Positions 1-38,888 of a stretch of 64,000 nt of DNA are shown piece by piece. Each line of letters starts with the position of its first letter. The stretch's first letter is position 1. The notes beneath the pieces were generated by a model, which was given only the letters and a program-made list of their open reading frames with translations, made no database searches and was not told the origin of the DNA. The stretch is from Gorsachius magnificus (taxonomy: Eukaryota; Chordata; Aves; Pelecaniformes; Ardeidae), in assembly GCA_034008185.1 (NCBI GenBank), contig CM067109.1, positions 36,922,885 to 36,986,884 of the forward strand, written 5' to 3'. The translations under genes were made by a program, and so were the position numbers.

Positions 1-1447
1 AGCAAATATTGTGATAATAGCTTTTGTTTTCTAATCCTAAAAAGGTGCTCAAGTCCCAGGACTAAAACTGCTGCTGTAGACCATCCTGTTGTGAACTGTG
101 TCACAATCTCAGTCATTCTTCAGGTCACTGAAGAGGAGAAAGGAAAACCCTTTCTGAAAAAGGTAGTTCTTTTCTCCTCTCAAAGTAGCGTCCCTCTTTG
201 TTCTTGTTATTCCCACTTTGACTGTCGCCCTGCAGGGAGGGGCTGCAACAGAGGGAACTAAAGGCTTGGACTCCTCTCCTGCTTCTCTCAGAGAGATGAT
301 GGCCCTTTGGCAGTGGTGAAATGAAGATCTTCTCTCAAGCAGGGTTTGGGCAACAATCCTAAAGTGCGGGGTAACCTGGCAGAGACCACTGCACTACCTT
401 TCAGAGGCAATGGGAGAGACTGCACAGCATGTGGGGAGGGGTTGGATGAACTCAAAAAAAGCTTAAATATTTCTGGTGGTGTTTGGGTTTAAAGTCTGAG
501 GCACTGGAACTGCATATATTGCATAAAAAGTTTCAGCTAACTGGCTTCACAAGATGGGTAAGAAGAAATAGCTAATATCCGCCCTCAGCAGTTGCCACCA
601 CCATTTCTGTGTGACGGGGCAGAGGTGATGGGTGGCATCTGTAGGACAGACTCACAGAACCCATAGTCCTCCCTGGATGCTTTGTTAGCAGAGTGGGTGA
701 TGCACTTTTTTTCTATTAAACCTCACAGTTACACAAAATCTTTCACAAAGCTAAGGACTGAGATTTAAAAGCCAGGAAGTTTACTTTTAGTCCATTGGTT
801 GGAAGTATTCAGGAAGAAAACTGTGAATCTGCAGGGAATAGGCTAGTTGCTATGGACGCAGCTCTGACACACGCTTTGGGAGTCTGTGAATAATGTTAGA
901 GAATATGCCCGGGTCCCTCCTGCTGCACACCGCCTTATCGTGGCTGCAATGTTTTGGAGCCTTGCAAAAAGAACCGCAGCTAGGACAGCAGTGTCACCTG
1001 CTGGTAAGCGAAATGGCTGCTCCTGAGTGCTGTTTTCATTTCCACTGCACATTGCAGACTGCTTCTATGTGTTCTGTGAGAATACCGCTTCTCGCCTTTA
1101 CCTTACAGGTGACAACATGGTGAAGCGGTGTCGGTTACAGATTCAGAGATAACAGCGTTTCTTTCATTTTCTGGGTTATTTAAACAGTAGAGGTTTTCCG
1201 AGGTTTGCTTAACAAATAATAGTGGCTTTGGTGATGGAGCTTTTGTCCATGTTAGTTATTTTAGTACAGTTTTAATATTGAGGCTGATACTGACACATTT
1301 TGTTCTGCATTTCCTATTGGTTAAGAATACATAAAAGCCTAGTATGGATATCACCTGCTCACCTTAAAACCTTCACTTAAAAGTCTGTGATTCTCATACT
1401 TCTGTATATGTCTAACATGTATGTATGTATTTCACAAGAGTGGTCAA
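1..1447. other. Region upstream of the ARL14EPL start codon
   Basis: No recognisable protein-coding gene or interspersed repeat was seen here. A candidate splice donor (ctg|gtaagc) lies at 1003/1004 and a candidate acceptor (ttcacaag|ag) at 1438, just before the ARL14EPL ATG, so a 5' exon of that gene may lie between about 850 and 1003. A half-match to an RFX X-box (gttgctatgg) is at 846-855. In human the next gene upstream would be LVRN; none of its coding sequence was recognised. Confidence 0.4.
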
Positions 1448-4030
<2,583 letters not shown>

Positions 4031-4083
4031 TTTTGTTCTGAAAGTTTTTGTGCCTGTGCAAAGTTCCTCTTTCTTTGCATTCT

Positions 4084-4089
4084 ATTAAA
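4084..4089 (+). promoter_or_regulatory. ARL14EPL: Candidate poly(A) signal ATTAAA for ARL14EPL
   Basis: ATTAAA, the commonest variant of AATAAA, lies 54 nt after the stop codon. A GT-rich stretch (ggcagtggtgctggtgcttg, about 4130-4149) follows 40-60 nt downstream, as expected for a cleavage site. This would give a very short 3' UTR; later signals cannot be excluded. Confidence 0.5.
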
Positions 4090-7000
4090 GTAGATCCTGG
4101 CTTTATGAATTGTCTCCACTGAAGTGCCTGGCAGTGGTGCTGGTGCTTGCGCTTCTTTATTGCTGCCTACCTAGCAGACTTTAACCTTCCCCATTAAGTA
4201 AAAGTATGTATTTTTTTCTTCCTCATCCTTGCAAGCTTTACTGATGCAGTCCTCTTTAAATCTTGACTTTCTAAAACTGAAGGTGTCTGGACTGCTGTGG
4301 GAAGGCAATTTTCTTATCCTGGGAAGCTGAAACACGTTACTTGTAACGAGTTTTTTTTCCTGCCAGTTCCTCTTTTTTTTTTTTTTACAGCATATGGCAC
4401 ACTCAACCTTGATCAGTCATTAATTATATAGCTAAACAGATTGGATATTTTTGCCTCTGGACAGAAAAGTCTCTTTAGTTCCAGGAGTTTCCTTTTCATG
4501 CAATTCATGACAGATTTCAAATACCGTAATTTACACCCAGCTTCCTCATGAGGTTGGCATTCTCATTCATGATGGGCACTCACAAAATTTTGAGGAGTGA
4601 GTGTCCCTCTGGATCTTGAAGGAGGGAAAGCTGCAGATTGCTGTAGGCGACCTCCAGGAGCATGCTGCTAGTGGGTGAATCATTCCCTGGGCTCAGTGCT
4701 TGTTGTTTTTGAGGACTCTCTCCCAAGTTTGAATGTGGCATCACTTTTCTCCCCTACAAGAAGCCATTCTCTATGGACAAAGACCTCCTGCTCCAAGGCA
4801 GAGGTGTCTCCCAGTAGAAGAAACTTCCTGGAACAGATCCCAAGAATGCCTTAACATCACAATCTCCTTCTGACTTGGTACCTCGGTAAGATTTGTTGCT
4901 CCTCTCAACTAATGACACCTCAGGAATTGAGCCTGTAGCATAAGAACACCCACTACCAAAAAACTTCATAGGCATATTTGCTATGGTGGTTAAAACGCTC
5001 TCTGTTCGGTAGTCGGATCTGTTGCTGTTCTCTCATATACCTCACGGGTCCCAAAGTATCCTTTGACTTGTGCCGGGAGTCCAAATAGTCCACATAATCT
5101 CTGAGCTGTACTTCTTAAGGTAGGTGAAAATCCTGCCAATGTAGTCAGGGATTGGTTTCTTGTTCCAGGTGTGCCACACACTCATTCTGGACTTGGCTGA
5201 ATAAGCAGCTCTTCAAGAAAGTAAAGTTGATTCACATGGACAGGAAGATAGCAGCCTTCCTTTGCAATAACCCCAAGATGTGAATCAGACAGGTTTGAAT
5301 TAGCTTCACTTTCTTTCCACTTAAAGGCAAAAAACCAAATAGTTTCTCAAGTGGATTCCTGTGGCAAGGCTACATGTTAAGTTTTTTTTGAGTAACGTGA
5401 TTAAGCCCAGATTGGTGTAAATCTTTAGAATCCCATTATTGAATTCATTGGTGTTACTTTGTGTTTTTTAACATGGACTCTGCCTCTGTCACAATCATAG
5501 CTAAATACAAACTATAAGAGGACTCCATCGCAAACAACTTGGTGCAACCTTGGAAATATAGCATAAAACCTGAAAAAACAATCCAAGATAAAGACAATGA
5601 AATAAGAGGATGTTGCAGAGGCAGTTTGAGAATGACTCTGTTGTTGCAATGATCCTGCTAACTTTTCCCCCAATTCCAAAGGAGCAGCTGACAGCGCACA
5701 ATTATAATCCCTATTAGGGCAGTTGTACATTGGGGCTGGGGAGAGGGGGGTGGAGAAAAAAAGAAAAAAGACCAGTGTCATACAAATTAAAATTATACAT
5801 TTATATAAAAACAATGGCAGAGTGCCCACATCTGGCAGTTTTTGTGAGGCAATTACATAGTGCCACACTGCATGACATTGTGGTTCTAAATAAAATCCCC
5901 TACCAGAAAAGGCAGAGAACGTTTCTTAGAAATTGGCCACTCTCCAGATGACAGTAGATCATCTTTTCACCTTCTGTCAGTATGAACAGGATATGTTTTT
6001 CCCTATAGAGTAAGTTTGCTTTAGGAAGCTGATGTTTAAAATAAGGGGAAGCAGATCAATGAACTGTTCCAAAAGGTCTGTTGGTCCGTCTCTCTCTCCC
6101 CCCCTCCGCCCCTCTACCTGGATTACGCAGGTTAAACACTTTGTGATGCTCTCAGTTGACTTTGCCTGTCTTTTCCTTGTCCACGTGGCTGCTTTGCTCA
6201 CACCTACCAGTGATCCCACCATGGCTTAAGGAAAGATGTAAGCACAGGTATGCATTAAACTAGCATAGCTAAGATACCCTGCCAGTCTCTTCCCTAAAAA
6301 AGTCTCTTGCCTCAAAATTGATTCAGTTTAATTTTAATTCATTGTGCCTTCCACTGTATTTCCCTTGCTTACAATCCATATCTATCTGCAAGGAGATATA
6401 CGCCCTCTGCTTTCTTAGATGTTACTACTACAAAGAAGCCAATCTCATGGAAATTAATGATGTGTTCCCATACGATTTTTGTGTAGGTAAAGATGTTTCT
6501 TTCTCTGCTAACTTCCTATGTGTTTGGGCATTGTCTTACTGGCATCCTCTCGATTCCAAAGACTCCACTGTGCATCTCCTGCCATTAACAAACTTGAAAA
6601 CTCAGAAAACAAAATAAGAGCTATGCACAGCATCTTGTTGTTTGCCTTTACTGCACTCTGTTAGACTTTAAGAAGAAAGTTAACCACCAAAGACACTCGT
6701 TATTTAACAATTTGTCTACACTTCTTGATATCAGAAGTTGTCACAGCTCTGAGGAAAAAACCACAACAGCTGTCCTTGCATTGGATAATTACAGCTGCTC
6801 CTAACAGTCAATTTAAAGGAAATATTAATAAAATTATTATCATGTGGATCAGAAGAGGCCACATGAAAGCAAAGGCCATTAAATATTACAACATTTAAGA
6901 TGTGAAGGTGTGCTAAAGATAAAGAACACCCAAAACATTATCAGATAAGAGATGGGAGTTTCAAATAAGGTGGCAGACCAAAGCTGTATTGGGGCACAAG

Positions 7001-8815
7001 GCCGACTGGCTTAGTCAGCTGCAGCAAGGCCACCACTCCTGTGTCTGCCTCTGTTTCCGTGCTAATAAATGGCCAAAATTATGCTGACTTTTCTCTTGGC
7101 TCAGGGATTGCAAATTCTGCATGCAAAGTTCCACATTGAAAACTTAGAATTACTTCTATATATCCTTTTATGTAAAGGGTCCATAAGTACTAATCTACAG
7201 CTACGTGTATAACATAGCACCTCTGAAACATAGACTAGGAATTAGCACTGTAAAACAACAGGCAGAAAATGGAGATCTTTTTTTTTCCCAAAGTAAGCTC
7301 CCAGATTTTATATGAAAAGTGTTAACAGGATTCCTGTCCACATGGAGACTTAATGTTGGGTCACTCCAGTAAACTGCATGGTGTCCAGTTTACCTGCAGT
7401 GCTTTAAAAAGGATGAGGGACAGTCAGCCCTGGGAGAATTCAGATCTGCGGTTCCAGCAAGTTCAGTATTCAATATACATCAAATATAGTTCAATATTTC
7501 AGTCACAACCTGATGCCACCAAACTGTTCCTCCTGGCTTAAAATGAACTTCTGCATATGGTGAGGTGCCATTCAATCCCACTGCGTCACTTGGGAGAAAA
7601 GTAAGTCCATACTGTTACTGAACTTATACTAGTATGTACCAGCATTTGTCGAGGTAAGAACTCTATGGTTAATATTTGCCAGCCTTTGTGACCTATACAA
7701 ACACAGAAAGGCATTTAAAAAAACCCCCAACAAATCAACCACTTTGAACTCTTTTTCCAGATAATTTTCACGATCCTTTTAAGACCTCTGTAAGATCACA
7801 GCTGAACTTTCTCTATACACATCCACACCATCAGATTTGATTCACTTCAGTGGGAAAACCAGAAGAGCTTGACGAAAGAAATATAGACTGGTATTTTCTG
7901 GATAAATATTTAAATACACCTTAGATAAATATTTGCATCAAAAGCATTACAGTTGCTGCAGCTCTACAGGGTTTCTTAGCTAGTGACAGCATTATTGATT
8001 GCAGCTTCTCCTTTGACACATTGTTCATGATCTTAAAACAAATTTTGCACGTTTCAATGGACTACTTTGATCCCATTCTATTTGGAAAAGAGATATATCA
8101 AGCCTGAGCTAACTGCAACTTTGAACATTAGTTAGAACATGACAGTTGCATTTCATTAACCCTAATTTGTAATCTATGTCATGAACCATAGAAAGTTTTC
8201 CTGTCCTATTGTTTCCTGAGGGCAATGAATCTTTTCTCCATTGGCCTGGCCCTGCAAAGTACTGACCTGCTTCCATCTCTACTCAGGTGCATATGTATGA
8301 ATGCTGGTCCCTTACAGCATCGTGTTTTATGTTTGTGTTTGTGTTACAATGGAATAAACTAAGGCCTACTGTCTGCAGCAGGAAATCCTGTATGCTCAGA
8401 TGCCCTTGATTAAAGGAGTAGGGCTATGCAGCCCTGACTTCCGCTGTGTTGCCCAAATAATCTGACTCCCTTTAGATGACCGGATGGGTAACAATTTGAC
8501 TCAAAATATGTCTTAACTAGAGGGACAGTTAAGACAACTGATAAAATACATTAAATTGTGTAATATCATCAGCTCAGGGAAAAAAAGTGATTATTCACAT
8601 TGGAAAAATGGATCATGGATGCAAGTACAAAACGACAACAGAGGAATGGATGTATGAGAAGACGCAACTTTTTATAATTATTTTTTAGGAACAGAAAAGG
8701 TATTAGGAAAAAAATTATTTAATTGTGCGCTTGACAGCACCTTGTCAGGTTAGCTTCATTATTTATTATTTCCAGTCAGGTGCTCTCTTTCCTGTCTGTC
8801 TTCAGTGAGGCTTTG
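4090..8815. other. Intergenic DNA between ARL14EPL and COMMD10, first part
   Basis: The sequence is AT-rich, with no gene or interspersed repeat that I recognise apart from the patch listed separately at 4754-5181. A T-run lies at 4372-4386. Short open frames here have no family resemblance, no splice logic and no codon-use signal, and are treated as chance. Confidence 0.6.
4754..5181 (-). other. Unidentified patch, possible decayed coding sequence
   Basis: Two open stretches on the - strand (5181-4990, 63 codons; 4975-4754, 73 codons) lie almost end to end. The patch has a more balanced base composition than its surroundings. The other - strand frames in the same stretch also read like protein in pieces (for example DYIGRIFTYLKKY), broken by stops, as in an old processed pseudogene or repeat. 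I do not recognise the family. Chance open frames remain quite possible. Confidence 0.2.
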
Positions 8816-8930
8816 ATCACAGAATAATACAGGGTGGAAGAAACGTCCAGAGATCTCAAGTCAAACCTCCTGTGCGAAGCAGGTCCAGCTGGAGCAGGTT
8901 GCTCAGGATCCTATCCAGCTGAGCTTTTCA
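8816..8930 (-). repeat. CR1 LINE fragment (3' end)
   Basis: The sequence atcacagaataatacagggt, then ctggagcaggttgctcagga and atccagctgagctttt, matches the antisense 3' end of CR1 in order. It is about 115 bp and strongly diverged. Confidence 0.8.
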
Positions 8931-9549
8931 TGTTCTTCGTTTTGACTATTCATTTTGAAAATTCATTTGAAGCAGCAAAGCGTGAAAGAAAATACTTTAA
9001 AATAGGTCCATACGATTATAAAACCAGAGAATTGGCAGCAAACCTGAGTGGCGCATCCAATACATGTATCAGTTGGAACTTTTTAAAATAAGTAAGCAAG
9101 TGGCTAGACTTCCAGTCGCCCTTGCTCATTTTGACCGAACAAACTTTATAAAATTCTGCTCTCCAGGGAGATTTCCTAGAACAGGAAGTTACATTATTTC
9201 AGCGTGGAGTGAAACATTCATTTTTCTTTTCCAGCCAAATAAATTTCTTGCAAGAATATTGTCTTTTCATGTTTTGGAATAGTACAGAAAAACAGATTAA
9301 ATAGTTGAATGTAATTACATTTCACCCCAGAACAATAGCTTGAAAAATGTAGCTGCCTTTCATAACAGCAACGGCGGGTCCAACTTCTGGTAAGAGTTAT
9401 AGTGCAAATGTTGTTAAGGTCTCAACCAGGAATTCCCTGCTTTAAAATTCCCATTGGAGTACAGCCAGGTTTGTCACTCTTTTTTTCCTGATGTTGGTTC
9501 TTATGCCTGAGTCTATTTAAACAGACATTATCTAAGAGGTTGCGTAAGA

Positions 9550-9775
9550 GGTTCCAGCTGAATATGAGGAAGAAGTTCCTTACTTTGAGGGTGACAGAGC
9601 ACTGGAAGAGGCTGCCCAGGGGGGCTGTGGAGTCTCCTTCTCTGGAGATACTCAAAGCCCGCCTGGACGATGTCCTGTGCAACCTGCTCTGGGTGAACTT
9701 GCTTGTGCAGGGTGGCTGGATTGGGTGATCTCCGGAGGTCCCTTCCAACCCCTGCTGTTCTGTGATTCTGTGTTC
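9550..9775 (+). repeat. CR1 LINE fragment (3' end)
   Basis: Sense-strand CR1 3' sequence: aatatgaggaagaagttcct, then gagcactggaagaggctgcc, ctggagatactcaaagcc, and a tail of ggtcccttccaacccctgct followed by tctgtgattctgtg octamers. It is about 225 bp and 5'-truncated. It accounts for all the overlapping short open frames at 9422-9862. Confidence 0.92.
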
Positions 9776-9851
9776 TTTTCAAATGTCCTGGCTGAAATAG
9801 TGGCCCTGTTGAAGTTAATGACTAAATTCCTCTCGCTTCAAAAGAGGTATG

Positions 9852-9927
9852 TGTTAGGTTAATGGTTGGATTTTATGATCTTAAAGGTCTTTTCCAACCT
9901 AAACGATTCTATAATTCTATGATTCTA
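9852..9927 (+). repeat. Short CR1 LINE 3' tail
   Basis: The order ggttggattttatgatctta, aaggtcttttccaacc and three octamers (gattctat, aattctat, gattct) is a CR1 3' terminus. The detcttaaaggtcttttccaa-type spelling differs from the copy 80 bp upstream (gatctccggaggtccc), so the two belong to different subfamilies and are separate insertions. Confidence 0.85.
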
Positions 9928-10930
9928 AAACTTTAGCATGTACGTTTATAAAACAATTCTTTACAGTACCTCAAAAATTTCCAGCCTTTTCCCACCTGCC
10001 TCTTGAGCCTATCATAACTGATTACCATGCACCTAGCCCTCTGGGCCACATATTACAAACCTTTACAGCCATGTCAGAAGTCTTTTGCAGATTTTTTGAT
10101 ATTTTTAGTTGGCTTCCTAAGAAAACAAGGTTTACACGGTCAGGCTGCCTGTTGCTCTGTTTGTTTGCCCTGTTGTCTTTTAGCCCATTTTTCAATTTCA
10201 GCCAAATCTGATGGAAACCGGAGGTCTGACAGACATTAGACACATCTGAGGTAATACCCATGGAGTAAGAATATCCAGGTGAGTGCCGCCTCCCCGTCAG
10301 CTCACACGTTAACACCTCCATTCGCGTGGCTTGGCCTGAAGCACGGCACAGCGTGCTCTACGCCTCGCACAGAGGCGTCAGAATGGCACGTGGGGTTGTT
10401 ACCCGGGAAGAGGTTGGTTGGGGAAGAGAACGCAGCCAGCCACTGTTAGTTCCACGGCCTCTGGAAAATTTGCTGCAATGTTGCTGGTGCGACATCTTTA
10501 TTACAAGCTCTTGGCGTACCAAGGAGAAGTTCACCGACCGGCGGGTTGGAGCCAGCTCCGCGCTACCACAAAAAGGCTGCGCGGGGCCTGGAGAGGCCGA
10601 GGATTTCACACAACCCGCGATTCAAACACGAGCGCTGATGACACAGGACAGAGGGGGAACGCCCCTCCCGGTGCCTTCCGCTGGGCACCAGCATCAGGTG
10701 CCTATGTGAAACTTTGAAACGCGAGGATTTCAACAACAACCTTTCCAGCACTCGCGGGGTGCTGCAGACGCGTGAGGGAGGCGCCGCCGGTTTGCTGTTC
10801 GCCGCTCCCCCCGAGCCCCGAAGGCCGCCGTAGGCCGCCCTGCCTTCTCCCGGGGCCCTCAGCGAGCGGCAAAGCGGCGGCGCTTGGGCGCGCAGGGCTG
10901 CCGTCGCGGGGCGGGGTCGCAGCGGCAGCC

Positions 10931-34240
<23,310 letters not shown>

Positions 34241-35793
34241 GTAAGAAATACATGCCTGGCACAGCTGGAATGAGTTGTGGTGATGGCCTTATGTTTGAAA
34301 TTCTGAGACATTACGTGGAACTCTTGATCGTTGTTAGTCTCGACAGTGTTTTCATTTTTATATTTCATAAAATTGTAGTAAGCACTGGGAATTGTGAGGT
34401 ACTGATGTAATAGTGTACTTACTAGGCAGACTGAGAGCTGAAAGCTGTGTTACCAGCTCTTCGGGCTGTAACATAATAGAACAGTATAGAATATGGTTAT
34501 TTTAGGTCTCTAAAATATCTTTGTAGATAATTTATTTTTATCACATGGCATATGATTGGTGGTACTTACACTTTTAATGCCTAGTAGCTTGCAGCCTTCT
34601 ACCATGCATGTAGTTATGTAAGACATTACTCACCCCTTGCAACTTTTCTGTGCTAATGATGTATTTATATGAATGATGACATAGTGTGCGAGGCTACAGG
34701 AAGCCAATATTTGGAGGTTTTAAGGTAAAGTTTAGTGATTTTAGTGACTGGTGGTGTTTCAGTGCCAAAACCCACTAATGAACATAATTTTTTTATTAAT
34801 AAAATCTCTATCTTTTGTTACCTAGCATGTTTTAAATGAAACACATTAATTGCTTTTAACCTTATCTTGCTAACGGAAATTGGAGCCTTTACTTCTGTGG
34901 TGTCTGTCAGAATGTTTATGAAGTCAGTATAAAAGATTTGAGGAGGAAAAGCAGAACTCAGTTATGCTTCAGCATTGCATTTAAACCACACTAATTTTAC
35001 TGACTGGAATTTCTGATTTATGGTAGAATAAAAGAGAATACACAGCTTATGTTTATGCTTCTCACAAGGACTCGCAGCAGTTGTATTTTTTTCAGCAGTT
35101 CACTGCAAGCTGCATTTTTGAAATGCAAATACAGGTACCAGACAATATTTTATGTCCAAGCTGCACTGGGCAATGCTGCATACAGATTCAATCCTGTGGC
35201 AAAACAATTTTTAAAAAAATGAGGAAAAAATGAAATTTTCACATGACACAGAAAGTTCATCTGTTTCCTTTACAAGCAGAATTCAGCAAGTGGATTTTTT
35301 GGATTTTTTCCTCTCTATTTCTTTTTGTGGGTATAATTAGATACCAAGATCAGAATTATTTTGCAGTAATTACAAGCCTAGAATAGACTTGTAACTGGCA
35401 TTTAGATAGAACAGCGCAACAAGACAAACATACTGATGCTCTCACACTACAGACACTTAAAGTTTAAAAATCTGGGTTGGTGTGAAGGTAGTAACTACAG
35501 GTTTCTTTGCTGAATTATTACATCTTGGTATAGAATAGGTTTAAGATTGGCTAATGTCTACTTCTGTATTGGCAGAAGTGTTGGAACATAATTTTTGTGC
35601 TGTATTTTGCATCTTCATGATCAATTTGTGCACTAAGTGTTGCCTGAAAATCCTAGATACTAGATTTGTTCTTTTTTTCCTCCCTAAACTTATGTGCCTG
35701 CCTTTTGTGCAGGAATTTGGCATGAATTTAGCATATATGTCCTTAATGATTGTCTTGATTTCTTCATTTCTCATGAAACTTTTTCATTTCTCC

Positions 35794-35818
35794 CTCTCTC
35801 TCTCTCTCTCTCTCTCTC
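35794..35818. repeat. CT dinucleotide microsatellite
   Basis: An uninterrupted CT tract of about 12.5 units, inside COMMD10 intron 5; likely length-polymorphic. Confidence 0.9.
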
Positions 35819-36651
35819 AATAATTCATGGATATAATAACTTTATTTTTTTCAGGAAAGACAAAACGCTGTTAAGAGAGGAGCTTTTGTGGGCTGGCTCA
35901 TTAGGGGGCAGTAGTGCTCTTTGTCACACTGGCTCTGAATGCATTTTTGAGATAATACTTGGAATCAATGCTGAATTCAGTCATTGTTGGAAGTGTTAAG
36001 TGTTCACATTTCTAGTTGTGTATAACAATAGAAGTTTGTCTTGCTCATCTGCAAAACTGAGGCCTATTAGTAAGAAACCCCATAACTGAACAATGTGGAT
36101 GAAATTGGCCGTTATTTCTACTTTTGCTAACAAAAAGTAATTGTACTAATACATTAATGTTTACTACAACTCACTCTACTTAAAGAACATTTAAGCGGTT
36201 CTTTGGCAGAAGCTGACATTTAAAATTAGTATTTAAGTTATCTTTCCAGAAGAGGTAATCAGAAAACCTGTGGATATATGCATGTTATTTGTGCTTCATG
36301 AAATAAAAAAAGTTAAAGGATCTGCTATATAAATATTTATAGAGTATATTTTGCCAGCTTCAGGTGAAATGCAGAGTCCCATAGGTATTATGCCATCAAA
36401 ATTCAAAAGTCAGGTGATCTTTGGTTCTTTCAGGCCATTCAAGCTGCTAGTGACACTTTCATTGCCCAGGAAATGTGCTGCTTGTGTCTAGTAGCAATTG
36501 TGATCAGGCCATGTGATTTTTGGTAAACTGTTTTTTCCTGGGGTTTGTTACAAATTTGCTGTTTGCTTAGACTTTGAATTACGCTTGATTTCAATCTAAC
36601 AAATATTTTACATAAGCCATGAAAATTTTTACACCATGGGGGTGTTTAAGT

Positions 36652-36831
36652 ACGGGAATGAGTTACCTGGAGAGGTTGCAGAGTAGCCAGCCTTGAAGAT
36701 ACTCAGGAGTCAACGGGATAAACCTCCGAGCCTCCTGACTGAAGTGTGGAGTTAGCCCCGCTGTGAGCAGGCGGGTGGATCAGGTGGGCTTCCAAACCCT
36801 GCCTTCCAGCCCAAGTTGTCCTGTGATCTAG
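36652..36831 (+). repeat. Degraded CR1 LINE 3' fragment
   Basis: The order of CR1 landmarks is kept but blurred: acctggagaggttgcagag, cttgaagatactcagg, tgagcaggcgggtggatcag, then ttccagcccaagttgtcctg and tgtgatct. It is heavily diverged, therefore old. Confidence 0.75.
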
Positions 36832-38851
36832 GCTGCTTTGCAGCTCAGTTGCTGATAGTGTTTTGTATGAGGAGGAGAAAAAAATGAGTTTTCAATTAAA
36901 AATCCAATTAACGGTGGCTTCTTACAATGATTCAGAATTTGAAATGTTTAATTGCATTTCTGAATCTGAGGGAAGTGGAATTTCGATGAACTAGGCACGC
37001 AAAACAAGCTGGTATGATAGGAAGCATCTTTTTGAACTGCAAGATCCTTTTGCTTCCATTCTGACATTTTAATGAGCTAAGGTGGCATTTAGAACTGATG
37101 TGTAAGATATCGGCTGTGTCTAAGGGTTTTCTTTAATATAATTTGGTTTCAGATTTTTTGGGCTGTTGAGTTGCAACACAACAATCTGGGGATTTTTTAC
37201 AGATTTATTATTTTTATGGCTGTAGGGTGAATTAACCAGTAGAGGGAGCACAAATTAACAATCCTGATAATCTGTGCTGCTAATTATGATTTTGATTTGC
37301 AAACAAAGACTGATCCCCAAAAGTGCTGTGTTTATTTAATATATGTTTCCTTCATTAACTGATTTAATAATTATCCACATAGGCACACACTTGCACATCC
37401 TTTCCCCCTGCTAATAGCAGTAATTCCTTAGGCCATCTAGTCCAGACCTTTCTAAACAACTGTGATGATTTTCTATAACCGTAGGAGCCATAAAAAAAAA
37501 AAATTGTAGTAAAGGCTGTAGAAAAGGTCTGAGGGCTTCAGTAATGTTACATCATTGGTGCCGAACATCTCCTCAGAGGAATGTGAGAAGAGTGTGTTCT
37601 TAAAGAGTTTCTGCTATGCCTCTTCACTAGGAAGATACAGTAAGGCACATTACTATACAAGGTATTTATTATTGTGTATTTTTACACATGGTCTGTAGTT
37701 AACATTTATGCTTGAAAATCATTAGTATTTTCTTGCCCAGTGTTGTCTCTTGATAGTTACCCAATTTTTCTGTAAATCCATTCCACAGATTTAATTAGAT
37801 TCAGTTATCTAATTACAATTTGTTCTATGGAAGGCTTTGCTCTTTTCTTGGCTTTCCTTCTCTTTATTTCTTCCATGATTTTATTCTTAACCATTAAGGA
37901 CTTCTTGGGGGAGCTTGTTTTTTTCAGTGTGAATGCTATGTTATAGATTCCTTGTGACAATTCCATACTTCTTTATACATGTATTTGAAGAATTTTGTTA
38001 CAGGATTTTGTCTGCCAATGGGAGACAAAAAATAACTGATAAACATGACGGTTTGTTAAACCTGCTAATGTAATACTTTTGACAAAAGAGAGGTAATATT
38101 AAAATGTAACTATACTAATTTAATTATATTTCCTTTTAATACATATCCCCTAACTTCTAGATGCTTTAAAAGGGGAAGAAATATTTTAAACTATTTTTTT
38201 CTGAAACTGTTCAAAATCAAAATGGGGCCCTACTGCATTTGAAACTGAGATTGTAACACATACTTATCATTCTACAGAGTAAACAGAAGTCTGGAAATCT
38301 TAAATTATTATTTTTTACTTGTTAAAATAACAGGACATGTTTTTCTTTTTTTTCCCCTCCTAATTTTTACAGACTTTCTGTACATTTCTGGACTGTGAAA
38401 AAATCTAGATTTTAGATGCTTTTCTCTGTTTACTTAAATTAGTATGCAATTCTGCTTTCTAAGTTTGCCATTGTGAGTACTTTCCCCATCTTTAATAACA
38501 AAGCAGAGTAAATGAGAAATAAAGCTTTTCTTCTAGTGGAGCTAGGTCAATCACTCAGTTCAGGTTGCAGATTCTGTGCAGCCTTTATGGCATGCAGGCA
38601 GGACCTGCACTTGGATAGATATTAAAGGAAATATGGTGGTGCTTCCCCTTCCCCCTCAGTTTAGCCTTTTGTTTACCTCTGAAAACAAGTTATATTTCTG
38701 AAGAGGCATAACAGTGAGAGTTGGTGGATGCTACTGATATGTTCCCACTCCAGAGAGGTAGGAGGTGGTAGAGCTGAGCATCTATACCGTGATGTACCCA
38801 CTTCATTTGCCTTCTCAGCCCTCAGCTTTGGGGTGATGCATTTAGGTGCCT

Positions 38852-38857
38852 CTTTTT

Positions 38858-38888
<31 letters not shown>

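Noticed and set aside
35694..35999. EFSH motif near 35973 as COMMD10 exon 6
   Set aside because: Only four residues match the expected C-terminal segment; the flanking residues do not, and no acceptor and donor frame it.
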